The notes below the pieces were generated by a model that was given only the letters and a program-made list of their open reading frames with translations, had not been told where the DNA came from and did not search any database. Shown here piece by piece: positions 43,442 through 50,990 of a stretch of 64,000 nt of DNA. Origin of the DNA: Candidatus Endomicrobium embiratermitis (GTDB taxonomy: Bacteria; Elusimicrobiota; Endomicrobiia; Endomicrobiales; Endomicrobiaceae); assembly GCA_009781315.1 (NCBI GenBank), contig WQYI01000001.1:186001-250000 (forward strand), given 5' to 3'. Position 1 is the first letter of the stretch. Every line of letters starts with the position of its first letter. A program made the position numbers and the translations under genes.

Positions 43442-44353
43442 ATGAGAAAAAGTGCGTTACTATCATTATCAATAATCTTTCTTTTCGCCGCTAAAGCGTT
43501 TGCTTTATTTGACGCGTCTTTCTGGGGCGTACGCGCTATGGGAATGGGCGGAGCGTTTACCGCTGTATCCGACGATGTAAATGCGCCGGGATACAATATA
43601 GCGGGTATAGCCGGAATGGAAAGTCCGGAAGTTACGGCGATGTCTGCGAAACTGTTTTCAGGACTTGACGGTTTGGATATGAGCGCCCAATATATTGAGG
43701 GCGTTTACCCTATAAGTAAAAAAGCAGGTTCAGTGGCATTAGGCTGGTCTCATTTCGGAGACGCAGGATTGAGAAGCGAAGATATGGTAAATTTAGGCTA
43801 TGCAAATAATGTTTATAAAAACGACTGGATAAAATTGCTTTTGGGCGCCAACTTAAAGTATTTAAGGCAAGCCGTAATGTATATGGGAGACGACTTGTCT
43901 AACAGCGCGTTTGGCATAGATTTAGGCGTTCTTGCCAGATTTAAACATGGGATTTCCGTTGGATACAGCGGTAAATATTTAAATTCGCCGGATATAGGAC
44001 TTAAGGACACTGATAATGTCCCGCGGACAAATACGGTAGGTTTGGCTTATTATAACGAAAAGCTTCCTTATTTAGACATTCCTCATTTTACGGTAGCCAT
44101 GGACTATGAAATAAGAGACAGCGAAAATACATTGATGCTTGGAATGGAAAGCCGTCTTATAAATGACACGCTAGCGGTAAGAGCCGGCGGCTGGAGCGAA
44201 CAGCTAAATTTTGGTTTAGGTTATAAATTAAAGTTTGGCAAAGACGAAAAAAACAACTCTGCTTTAAGCATAGATTATGCTCTCGGACTTCCCTTAAAAG
44301 TGCAGGATACTATCGGTTCACACTTCTTCAGTTTAAGCTACAGATTTAATTAA
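43442..44353 (+). CDS. PorV/UPF0164-like outer-membrane barrel
   Basis: 303 residues. Signal peptide (ending KAFA), then FDASFWGVRAMGMGGAFTAVSDDVNAPGYNIAGIAGMESPEV, the N-terminal pattern of PorV/PorQ and UPF0164 barrels (GxRAxGMGGAFxAxADDxxAxxxNPAG). The rest is repeating amphipathic strands ending in aromatic FFSLSYRFN, a C-terminal barrel signal. In type IX systems PorV shuttles cargo carrying a C-terminal sorting domain; the adjacent gene has such a tail. This is the last gene of the cluster. Confidence 0.75.
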   Translation: MRKSALLSLSIIFLFAAKAFALFDASFWGVRAMGMGGAFTAVSDDVNAPGYNIAGIAGMESPEVTAMSAKLFSGLDGLDMSAQYIEGVYPISKKAGSVALGWSHFGDAGLRSEDMVNLGYANNVYKNDWIKLLLGANLKYLRQAVMYMGDDLSNSAFGIDLGVLARFKHGISVGYSGKYLNSPDIGLKDTDNVPRTNTVGLAYYNEKLPYLDIPHFTVAMDYEIRDSENTLMLGMESRLINDTLAVRAGGWSEQLNFGLGYKLKFGKDEKNNSALSIDYALGLPLKVQDTIGSHFFSLSYRFN

Positions 44354-44372
44354 ACGACAATTACAAAATTGG

Positions 44373-44440
44373 TCGTCATTCCCGCGAAAGCGGGAATCCA
44401 CGTTGAAAAATGGATTCCGGCTCGGAGGCCGGAATGACAA
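44373..44440. repeat. Intergenic palindromic repeat
   Basis: Two hairpins: CATTCCCGCGAAAGCGGGAAT and ATTCCGGCTCGGAGGCCGGAAT, within GTCATT...AATGAC ends. A shorter version lies at 47829-47859. Confidence 0.85.
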
Positions 44441-44475
44441 TTAAGTTGAGCGCATCTTTGCGCGTAATTATTTAT

Positions 44476-44505
44476 TTGTCAACTTTTCTTTAAAAATGGT
44501 AAAAT
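44476..44505 (+). promoter_or_regulatory. Promoter of def-fmt
   Basis: TTGTCA (44476-44481), 18-base spacer, TAAAAT (44500-44505) preceded by TGG, giving an extended -10. Confidence 0.7.
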
Positions 44506-44539
44506 ATCGCGAAATATTAAGTTATTAAAAGGTAAATTT

Positions 44540-45046
44540 ATGTCCAAACTCGAAATAAAAAAGTACGGCGACAACGTTTTGAGAAAAAATAACGTTCCTG
44601 TGGAAAATATAACCGACGAAATAAAAAAATTAGCCGCGGATATGCTTGAAACTATGTACTCGGCGCCCGGCGTCGGGCTTGCCGCGCCTCAGGTGGGTAT
44701 TTCCTTGAGAATATGCGTTATAGACGTCAGTCCTGAAAAAAACTCGCCCGTAGTTATGATAAATCCTAAGATAACCGAAAGGGGAGATAAAATTTTAGCC
44801 GAGGAAGGCTGTTTGTCTTTCCCCGGGATATATGAAAAAATCGGGCGTTTTGAAACGGTAGGAGCGGAATATATTGATTTGAACGGTAAAAAAAGTAAAA
44901 TTAAAGCCGAAGGCTTTTTGGCGAAGGCCATACAGCATGAAATCGACCATCTTGATTCAAAACTTTTCATAGATTATCTGCCTGACTGGAAAAGAAAGTC
45001 CGTCGAGAAAGAAATTAAAAGAAAAAAGAAAGCGGGCGATTGGTGA
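44540..45046 (+). CDS. def: Peptide deformylase
   Basis: Metalloenzyme that removes the N-formyl group from new proteins. All three motifs are intact: GVGLAAPQ (about residues 45-52), EEGCLSFPG with the metal-binding Cys, and HEIDH with both metal-binding His and the catalytic Glu. 168 residues. Its stop overlaps the GTG start of fmt, which makes the formyl-Met it later removes: the usual def-fmt pairing. Confidence 0.97.
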   Translation: MSKLEIKKYGDNVLRKNNVPVENITDEIKKLAADMLETMYSAPGVGLAAPQVGISLRICVIDVSPEKNSPVVMINPKITERGDKILAEEGCLSFPGIYEKIGRFETVGAEYIDLNGKKSKIKAEGFLAKAIQHEIDHLDSKLFIDYLPDWKRKSVEKEIKRKKKAGDW

Positions 45047-45987
45047 AAATATTATTTTTCGGCACTGCGTCGCTTTCAAAAGTTTTTCTCGAAAATTTGC
45101 GTAAAAGCAAACACGATATTTTCTGCGTTACTATGCCGGACAAACCTGCGGCAAGAGGCCAAAAGCTTGCTTTCCCTGCGATAAAAACATTCGCTTTGGA
45201 AAATAATATACCGTTTGTACAGCCCGAAAAGTTCACGCCTGAAATCATAGAACAGATAAAAAATTTTAATGCCGACGCGGGATTTGCCGTCTCATACGGC
45301 AAGTTAATCCCGAAATCCGTATTTCTGCTGCCGAAGTTTAAAACTTTCAATATACACTTTTCGCTTCTTCCTAAGTACAGGGGCGCGGCTCCGGTGCAAT
45401 ATGCGCTTTTCAACGGTGAAACCGAGACAGGCGTATCGTCTTTTTATCTTGAAGAAACTCTCGATACGGGTGAAATAATAATACAGGAAAAAATGCCTGT
45501 TGACATTAAAGATACGGCGGAAACATTGTTTGATAAACTTATTCCTTTGGGAATAGAAGTTATGAACGAGACTTTGTCTCGTTTTGAAAATAGAAACTTA
45601 AACTCAATGCCGCAGCAAGGCGAACCGAGTTACGCGCCTGTTTTAAAAAAAGAAGACGGACAGGTTGATTGGCGTAAAAGCGCGAATGAAATATATAACA
45701 AATACAGGGGGCTTTGCCCCTGGCCCGGGACATATTCCGTTGTATCAAAAGGTAAAAGCGAAGGAAAAAGAATAAAGTTTATTGAAATTGAAATTGCGGA
45801 AAATAATACGATAAACGAAGATTTGGGAAAAGTCTTTAAGATAGAAAAACATAAAGGTTTTATAGTTATATGCGCCGTTGGGAAAATTCTTGTTACCAAA
45901 GTCCAGCCGGAAAATAAACCGGTTATGAACGCGTGGGATTTTATATACGGCGGACAAATTTCCGAAGGCGATTGTTTTGGTGCATAG
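45043..45987 (+). CDS. fmt: Methionyl-tRNA formyltransferase
   Basis: Formylates Met-tRNA for initiation. KILFFGTASLSKVF begins the Rossmann-like domain. NIHFSLLPKYRGAAPVQYAL carries the catalytic Asn and His, and EETLDTGEII the Asp. The C-terminal tRNA-binding domain is present. I prefer GTG at 45043, which overlaps the def stop as GTGA, to TTG at 45040. 314 residues. The last codons end where a palindromic repeat begins. Confidence 0.95.
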   Translation: MKILFFGTASLSKVFLENLRKSKHDIFCVTMPDKPAARGQKLAFPAIKTFALENNIPFVQPEKFTPEIIEQIKNFNADAGFAVSYGKLIPKSVFLLPKFKTFNIHFSLLPKYRGAAPVQYALFNGETETGVSSFYLEETLDTGEIIIQEKMPVDIKDTAETLFDKLIPLGIEVMNETLSRFENRNLNSMPQQGEPSYAPVLKKEDGQVDWRKSANEIYNKYRGLCPWPGTYSVVSKGKSEGKRIKFIEIEIAENNTINEDLGKVFKIEKHKGFIVICAVGKILVTKVQPENKPVMNAWDFIYGGQISEGDCFGA

Positions 45988-46040
45988 TGTCATTCTTCAT
46001 AATGACGACACAGCATGGTTGTCTCCGCAGAATGACAAAT
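45988..46040. repeat. Short palindromic repeat after fmt
   Basis: TGTCATTCTTCATAATGACGA followed by CTCCGCAGAATGACAAA; ends are complementary. Starts directly after the fmt stop. Confidence 0.6.
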
Positions 46041-46071
46041 TAAGCTGATAGCAAATTTTACTGATAATTAG

Positions 46072-46077
46072 TATAAT
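46072..46077 (+). promoter_or_regulatory. -10 box before thioredoxin gene
   Basis: A perfect TATAAT with no good -35 box. The ATG at 46105 has AAGGGGG four bases upstream. Confidence 0.4.
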
Positions 46078-46104
46078 CTTAAAAAGATGTATTAAGGGGG
46101 ATTT

Positions 46105-46425
46105 ATGGCGGGAATTATTTTGACGGAAAACAACTTTTCGGAAGAAGTTTTAAAATCGGACAAACCGGTTCTTGTTGATTTTTGGGCTCCGTGGTGCGGC
46201 CCGTGTAAAATGCTGACTCCCGTTATAGAGGAACTTACCGCCGAATATGACGGCAAAGTTAAAATCTGCAAACTCAATACCGATGAAAATATGAGTTTGT
46301 CGGCTAAATTCCAGATAACTTCCATACCCTGCCTTATTTTGTTTAAAGACGGAAATCCCGTGCAAAAAATAGTGGGTTTCAGACCTAAAAATGACATAAA
46401 GAAGGTATTAGATGATTCACTTTAA
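46105..46425 (+). CDS. trxA: Thioredoxin
   Basis: Small cytosolic disulfide reductase. 106 residues with the active site WAPWCGPCKM (about residues 29-38), the cis-proline in TSIPCLILF and FKDG. Complete. Overlaps the next gene by 14 bases. It would be recycled by the thioredoxin reductase encoded two genes downstream, which is interrupted. Confidence 0.94.
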   Translation: MAGIILTENNFSEEVLKSDKPVLVDFWAPWCGPCKMLTPVIEELTAEYDGKVKICKLNTDENMSLSAKFQITSIPCLILFKDGNPVQKIVGFRPKNDIKKVLDDSL

Positions 46426-46903
46426 AAATAAATTTCTTTTTATTTTAACGGCGTTATTAATTTTCGTGTCCGCGGCATATTGCGGCGACGCTTATGATTT
46501 TACCCTGAAAGATATGAGAGGGAACGTTGTAAGATTGTCGGATTTCAAAGGCAAAGTCGTTTTTTTAGATTTTTGGGCAAGCTGGTGCCCTCCGTGCAGA
46601 AACTCAATACCTGCCGTAAAAAATCTCCATAAAAACCATGGTCCCGATTCCGGAGTCGTGATTCTCGGCGTTAATGCCGGCGAAAAGCAGGCTACAATTG
46701 AAAAATTCCTTAAAAAAGAGGGGATTGACTATACTGTTTTGCTTGGCGATAATAACGTGATGCAGAAATACGGCGTAAGCGGGATTCCCGCGTTTTTTAT
46801 AATCGACCAAAACGGAAATATAGCGAAAAAACATGTAGGTTATTATGACGGTCTTGAAAAAGAATGGGACAAAGAAATAGCCCTTTTACTAAAGCAGGAA
46901 TAA
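46412..46903 (+). CDS. Periplasmic TlpA/ResA-like thioredoxin
   Basis: 163 residues with a signal peptide or anchor (ending AAYC), then the AhpC/TSA-like fold [36 protein letters not shown] (CPPC about residue 57) and the cis-Pro loop [12 protein letters not shown]. Members reduce periplasmic disulfides, often for cytochrome c maturation; no such gene is nearby. Starts inside trxA and ends one base before trxB. Confidence 0.88.
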   Translation: MIHFKNKFLFILTALLIFVSAAYCGDAYDFTLKDMRGNVVRLSDFKGKVVFLDFWASWCPPCRNSIPAVKNLHKNHGPDSGVVILGVNAGEKQATIEKFLKKEGIDYTVLLGDNNVMQKYGVSGIPAFFIIDQNGNIAKKHVGYYDGLEKEWDKEIALLLKQE

Positions 46904-46904
46904 A

Positions 46905-47828
46905 ATGACATACGACGTTATTATTGTAGGCGGCGGACCTGCAGGCTTGTCTGCCGCTATTTATACGGCCAGAGCAAGGCTTAAAACCCTTATAATAGAG
47001 AAAGCAGGCTGCGGCGGCCAGATGGCTGTTACGGATATGCTTGAAAACTATCCGGGCTTTAACGGCGGAATAAACGGTTTTGAGCTTGCCACGAAGCTTG
47101 AGTCCCAGGTAAGAGATTTCGGTGCTGAAATCGTCTATGACGAAGTAGAAAGCATATCTGATACCGGAGAGCTAAAAACCGTGATTACGCCGAATACTAC
47201 TTACAAATCTAAAACGGTTATTATAGCCGCAGGCGCAAAAGTCAAAGAAATGAACATAGAAGGCGAGGCGCGGTTTATAGGCAAGGGCATATCTTTTTGC
47301 GCGGTTTGCGACGCGCCTTTTTACAGAGATAAAACCGTGGCGGTAGTCGGCGGCGGTGATTCGGCGGTGCAGGAAGCGATACATCTTGCGAAATTCGGTA
47401 AAAACGTCATTATAATTCACCGCAGGAATGAGCTTAGAGCCGCGAAAATTTTACAGTAAAAGATGCTTTCGTATAAGAATATATCGGTAATATACAATAC
47501 CGTTCCCGAACGCGTTACAGGCGGCGATAAAATAGAAAAGTTTATAGTTTCCGACGTAAATACAAAAAAGATAACCGAACTTGAAGTTGACGGTATCTTT
47601 GTTTTTATAGGCCTTATTCCAAATACCGCTTTTATTTCAAAAGAAGCCGCTAATCTGGCTTTAGACGAATCGGGTTACATAATAACCGATGAAAACATGA
47701 AAACCTCCGTTTCCGGCATTTTTGCATGCGGGGATATAAGGAAAAAACAGTTAAGGCAGGTTGTTACAGCTGCTTCAGACGGCGCGCAAGCCGCGATAAG
47801 CGCCCAAAATTACATAGAACAGCATTAA
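46905..47828 (+). pseudogene. trxB: Thioredoxin reductase interrupted by an in-frame TAA
   Basis: FAD/NADPH enzyme that reduces thioredoxin. The first part (46905-47459) has the FAD site [16 protein letters not shown], the redox-active CAVCD (about residues 131-135) and the NADPH site [11 protein letters not shown], and stops at TAA (47457-47459) after [12 protein letters not shown]. The same frame continues at once with KMLSYKNISVIYNTVPERVTG and ends with the FAD motif GIFACGDIRKKQLRQVVTAASDG. A single GAA or AAA to TAA change would explain it. There is no frameshift and no other damage. It is recent decay, a sequencing error or readthrough. UAA is an ordinary stop elsewhere in the window. 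Confidence 0.88.
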
Positions 47829-47859
47829 AATGGATTCCGGGTCAAGCCCGGAATGACAT
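47829..47859. repeat. Short palindromic repeat after trxB
   Basis: ATTCCGGGTCAAGCCCGGAAT hairpin followed by GACA. Short form of the 44373-44440 element. Confidence 0.8.
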
Positions 47860-47863
47860 AAAC

Positions 47864-47897
47864 AAAAAACTGCTATTTTTTGAAAAGCAGTTTTTTT
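47864..47897 (+). terminator. Intrinsic terminator after the thioredoxin genes
   Basis: AACTGCT pairs with AGCAGTT around an AT-rich loop, followed by a run of T. The A-rich 5' side makes it potentially bidirectional. Confidence 0.75.
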
Positions 47898-48030
47898 ATT
47901 TTTTTGACATTAAAATTTTTACCGCAAAAAACAATAAGAGTTTAATTTTTAAAACACACCAAGAAGAACCTTGTTTTTCAAAATTTTAAAAAATTCTACA
48001 TGAAAAATCCTTAAAAATCACCCCAAAACA

Positions 48031-48058
48031 ACGTCCGATAAGATATATTATGTTAAGT
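48031..48058. other. dif: Probable dif site (XerC/XerD recombination, chromosome terminus)
   Basis: 28 bases in the 11-6-11 layout: left arm ACGTCCGATAA, centre GATATA, right arm TTATGTTAAGT. The right (XerD) arm differs from the E. coli arm TTATGTTAAAT at one position. Against the B. subtilis dif as I remember it, about 22 of 28 positions agree. The arms form an imperfect dyad (7 of 11). The site lies in the only long gene-free stretch (47829-48421) near the point where coding switches from plus to minus strand, as expected at a terminus. The rest of this AT-rich gap shows no gene. Confidence 0.8.
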
Positions 48059-48352
48059 ACGATAGAGAAAAATGAAGTTGTAAACAATAAAGTTATTTGT
48101 GATTTTAAATTAAATTACTGCTTATAAATATGAATAATTCTATTTTATATTATATTTTTCTTTAACAGTTATAAAATATCGCTCACAGTAAGCTAAAGTG
48201 AAGATAAAGAAGAAATTTTAAAAACTAAGGTCTTTAAATTGGATTTATATTTAACCCGGATTTTTGTTAATTAAAATTTGAAGAAAATTGAATGAAGTTA
48301 AAGTAAAAACAGGCGGTTTTTTTTCGGGTTAAATGCGGTTAGAATTATCCCC

Positions 48353-48381
48353 TTAACTTTTTGATATAAATTAGGTAAAAT
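48353..48381 (+). promoter_or_regulatory. Promoter before small lipoprotein
   Basis: TTAACT (48353-48358), 17-base spacer, TAAAAT (48376-48381). Modest match; the TAAAAT -10 is also used before def and the OmpA-fusion gene. Confidence 0.45.
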
Positions 48382-48421
48382 ATCTAAAAATAAGAATAAA
48401 ATAAAGCGAGGTTTTAGCGAG

Positions 48422-48850
48422 ATGAAAAAATCAATATTTTTTGCGCTGTTTTTGACGGCAGGATTGTTCTTTTTGAACGCTTGCGATGTTGTGGATAATA
48501 TTACGAATCCTTATAAAGACTGGTATATGACGATTAATATGACGCCGAAACCTTCAGGTATTACTGAAGTAGATGTATCTTCTGCTTCAATAAGCCTCGG
48601 GACAGTATCTTCAATAGTATTTGATTCAATAATAAAAAATGCCAATGATGATACGCAGTCAATATCAAACGTTAGCTGGACAATGAATGTTGAAGGCAGA
48701 GGACCCCTTCCCGTGCAGTTTGTGAATTTTCTAATAGAGTATAACAGGGTAGAAATAAGTACCGGTTTTGCCATAAACGGAGATAAACTTGTAATTAGCA
48801 CTTATTGGCAAGATTTAGTGAAGACTTCCACTATAACTTTTACAAATTAG
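48422..48850 (+). CDS. Small lipoprotein, unknown function
   Basis: 142 residues. Signal with lipobox LNAC (Cys about residue 21). The mature part is a single beta-rich domain, with GxxxxIxxxxxxNxNDD and SNVSWTMNVEG patterns, perhaps Ig-like. No family recognised. It is the last plus-strand gene before the strand switch and stands alone between dif and a terminator. Confidence 0.7.
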   Translation: MKKSIFFALFLTAGLFFLNACDVVDNITNPYKDWYMTINMTPKPSGITEVDVSSASISLGTVSSIVFDSIIKNANDDTQSISNVSWTMNVEGRGPLPVQFVNFLIEYNRVEISTGFAINGDKLVISTYWQDLVKTSTITFTN

Positions 48851-48882
48851 TAAATCCCCTGCCTTATTATTATAAAAATTAA

Positions 48883-48920
48883 AAAGCCTTTTGTCCGATT
48901 ACTATCGGGCAAAAGGCTTT
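48883..48920. terminator. Bidirectional terminator between converging genes
   Basis: AAAGCCTTTTGTCCGAT pairs with ATCGGGCAAAAGGCTTT with one bulge, A-rich on the left and T-containing on the right. It serves the plus gene at 48422-48850 and the minus gene at 48943-49173. Confidence 0.8.
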
Positions 48921-48942
48921 AGTTGCTTTATACCCTCTTTTG

Positions 48943-49173
48943 TCATTTAGATAGAAACAATACAAGAAGAACTACGGACGATACAAAAAATACAATCGCG
49001 CATATACCGGAAGTTAAAAACAAAGTTTTTAAAGACTTATTTTCTTCAATCAGCCTTTTGTTTTCCTCTTCGGCAACGGACAATGCTTTTTGATAATCTA
49101 TAAGTTTAGACACATGCGGCTGTGCGACTGAAACTAATGAAGAAAATGCTTTTACGATTCCTATAAGAGACAT
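48943..49173 (-). CDS. Small coiled-coil protein with C-terminal membrane anchor
   Basis: 76 residues. A helical, heptad-like stretch (SVAEEENKRLIEENKSLKTL, about 31-50) precedes one strong membrane helix (about 52-74) at the C-terminus. GGGAGGGGAG on the minus strand lies before the ATG, an unusually strong ribosome binding site that supports real expression. Topology would be tail-anchored. No family recognised. It is the first minus-strand gene at the strand switch. Confidence 0.65.
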   Translation of the reverse strand: MSLIGIVKAFSSLVSVAQPHVSKLIDYQKALSVAEEENKRLIEENKSLKTLFLTSGICAIVFFVSSVVLLVLFLSK

Positions 49174-49206
49174 ACTCCCCTCCCGTTATTAATTATTCAA
49201 AATGCT

Positions 49207-49893
49207 TTATATTTCCTCAAACGAAATAATTTCTATGTTCTGCTCTTTCAAATATTGTATCAAATTCGGATTGCAGCAGTTTGCGGTTTCCGACTCTCTC
49301 CACGGATCGTTAAATTCGGGGTGGACCATAAGTTCCGCTGTATCATATTTTTCGTCGATATTTCCCCAATACCAGCCGTTTATAAAATGCGGATATTTTA
49401 TGCTTTCCGAGTTTAACATGCATTTTATTTTTTTAATGGTTTCCGTGTCTTTATAAAATCCCGGACAAAAACGCACAGGCACGCCTAATTCTTTGGCTTT
49501 TTGCATAACAATAGGCAAAACTTCCGGTAATAAATGAGCGTGGTGATGGCTGTCTATATGCGATAATTTGAGTCCGGCGTTTAAAAATTTATCAAGCTGT
49601 ATATTTATTTTATCCATTATCTGTTGAGCGGTCGGTTTAATTTTAAAGCCCGTAATAATCCCGCCGGGACGTTTTATTTCCAAAAATTCGTCTAAATCTA
49701 TGTGCAGACCTGTTTTTAATCCGGGATTTTCTTTGGAAAGAAAAACGGCATCTTCAAAAGCTTCTCTGTCGGTTAAAACAGTAGTATTTTTTACGATGCC
49801 ATTTTTATGAGCGTAAATAATGCCTTTATTGATATCTTTTGTATATCCGAAATCATCGGCATTAACAATAAGGCGTTTTACAATTGTTGTCAT
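49207..49893 (-). CDS. YdjC/ChbG-family carbohydrate deacetylase
   Basis: Metal-dependent deacetylase of N-acetylated sugars. The metal and catalytic motifs IVNADDFGYT (about residues 9-18), TGLHIDL and HIDSHHHAHL (about 114-123) are present. 228 residues. The family includes ChbG (chitooligosaccharides) and HpnK-like proteins; the substrate cannot be chosen here. Downstream of asd in the same direction, separated by a repeat. Confidence 0.88.
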   Translation of the reverse strand: MTTIVKRLIVNADDFGYTKDINKGIIYAHKNGIVKNTTVLTDREAFEDAVFLSKENPGLKTGLHIDLDEFLEIKRPGGIITGFKIKPTAQQIMDKINIQLDKFLNAGLKLSHIDSHHHAHLLPEVLPIVMQKAKELGVPVRFCPGFYKDTETIKKIKCMLNSESIKYPHFINGWYWGNIDEKYDTAELMVHPEFNDPWRESETANCCNPNLIQYLKEQNIEIISFEEI

Positions 49894-49915
49894 TCTGAAC
49901 CCGTTTCAGAATTTT
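49888..49915. repeat. Short palindromic repeat
   Basis: TGTCATTCTGAACCC...TTCAGAAT: a short hairpin of the same type as other gap elements, spanning the YdjC gene's start side. Confidence 0.5.
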
Positions 49916-49917
49916 AT

Positions 49918-50937
49918 TTATACCAAATCATTTTTTATAAGAGCTTCGGCAATCTGTACGGCGTTTAACGCTGCGCCTTTCAAGAGGTTGTCCGATACCA
50001 CCCAGAAAGTTAAGCCGTTTCCGGTATTTGAAATATCTTTTCTTATTCTGCCTACATAAGTCACCTGTTTGTCTTCAGCGTATAGCGGCATAGGATATTT
50101 TTTATTCGCGACGTCGTCTATAAGTTCAATGCCGTCGGCTTTTGAAAGAAGCTCTTTTGCTTTTTCGGGAGTGATTGGCTTTTCCGTTTCAATCCAAACG
50201 CTTTCCGAATGCGAGCGGAAAACAGGCACTCTCACGCACGTAGCGCTTAGCATAATGGAATCATCACCCATGATTTTTCTCGTTTCATTAGTCATTTTCA
50301 ATTCTTCTTTTGTGTAATCGTACTCGTCAAAAACGTCTATCTGTGGAATCAGATTGAACGCGATCTGATATTGAAATTTGCCAGCCGCCGGTATTTCTTC
50401 GCCTTTTGCCCAGGCTTTTGACTGGTCCGTAAGTTCTATTATTCCTTTTTGCCCCGCGCCAGAAACAGACTGATATGTCGAGACTATAACTCTTTTAATT
50501 TTAGCGTAATCGTGGATAGGTTTTAACGCCACAACCATCTGAATTGTGGAACAATTAGGGTTTGCTATAAGCTTTTTTTCTTTTTTCAAATCTCCGGGAT
50601 TTACTTCGGGAACAACAAGCGGAACGTCTTTGTCCATTCTCCACGCGCTTGAATTATCTATGACAAAACATCCGTCCGCGGCAAAATACGGAGCAAATTC
50701 TTTAGAAACGCTTCCGCCCGCGCTAAATAACGCTATGTCAACGCCTTTTCCGCCGTCTTTTGTAAGAAGCTCAACCGGATATTCTTTTCCGTTAAATTTC
50801 AGTTTTTTGCCTACGGAACGCTCTGACGCTAAAAACTTTATGCTTTCAACCGGAAAGTTTCTGCTTTCAAGCATTTTAATCATTTCAAGACCTACGGCGC
50901 CCGTCGCGCCCGCAACTGCAACTTTGTACTTTTTCAT
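49918..50937 (-). CDS. asd: Aspartate-semialdehyde dehydrogenase
   Basis: Reduces aspartyl phosphate to aspartate semialdehyde for Lys/DAP, Thr and Met. KVAVAGATGAVGLEM is the NADP-binding start, NPNCSTIQM holds the catalytic Cys, and SGAGQKGI is also characteristic. I chose the ATG at 50937 (MKKYKVAV) because AAAGGA is seven bases upstream of it, but only two or three from the alternative ATG at 50943. 339 residues. Behind the leu genes. Confidence 0.95.
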   Translation of the reverse strand: MKKYKVAVAGATGAVGLEMIKMLESRNFPVESIKFLASERSVGKKLKFNGKEYPVELLTKDGGKGVDIALFSAGGSVSKEFAPYFAADGCFVIDNSSAWRMDKDVPLVVPEVNPGDLKKEKKLIANPNCSTIQMVVALKPIHDYAKIKRVIVSTYQSVSGAGQKGIIELTDQSKAWAKGEEIPAAGKFQYQIAFNLIPQIDVFDEYDYTKEELKMTNETRKIMGDDSIMLSATCVRVPVFRSHSESVWIETEKPITPEKAKELLSKADGIELIDDVANKKYPMPLYAEDKQVTYVGRIRKDISNTGNGLTFWVVSDNLLKGAALNAVQIAEALIKNDLV

Positions 50938-50954
50938 TTTCATTTCCTTTCGAT

Positions 50955-50984
50955 CGTCATTCCGTGCCTGACACGGAATCTAAA
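50955..50984. repeat. Short palindromic repeat between leuB and asd
   Basis: CGTCATTCCGTGCCTGACACGGAAT: hairpin ATTCCGTG/CACGGAAT. Confidence 0.7.
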
Positions 50985-50990
50985 TATTTA

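Noticed and set aside
47457-47459. TAA in trxB as selenocysteine or reassigned codon
   Set aside because: Selenocysteine uses UGA, and TAA ends many intact genes here, so recoding of UAA is not supported.
47726-47989. Plus-strand open frame after trxB
   Set aside because: It runs through the end of trxB in another frame, then a palindromic repeat and a terminator; no protein-like pattern.
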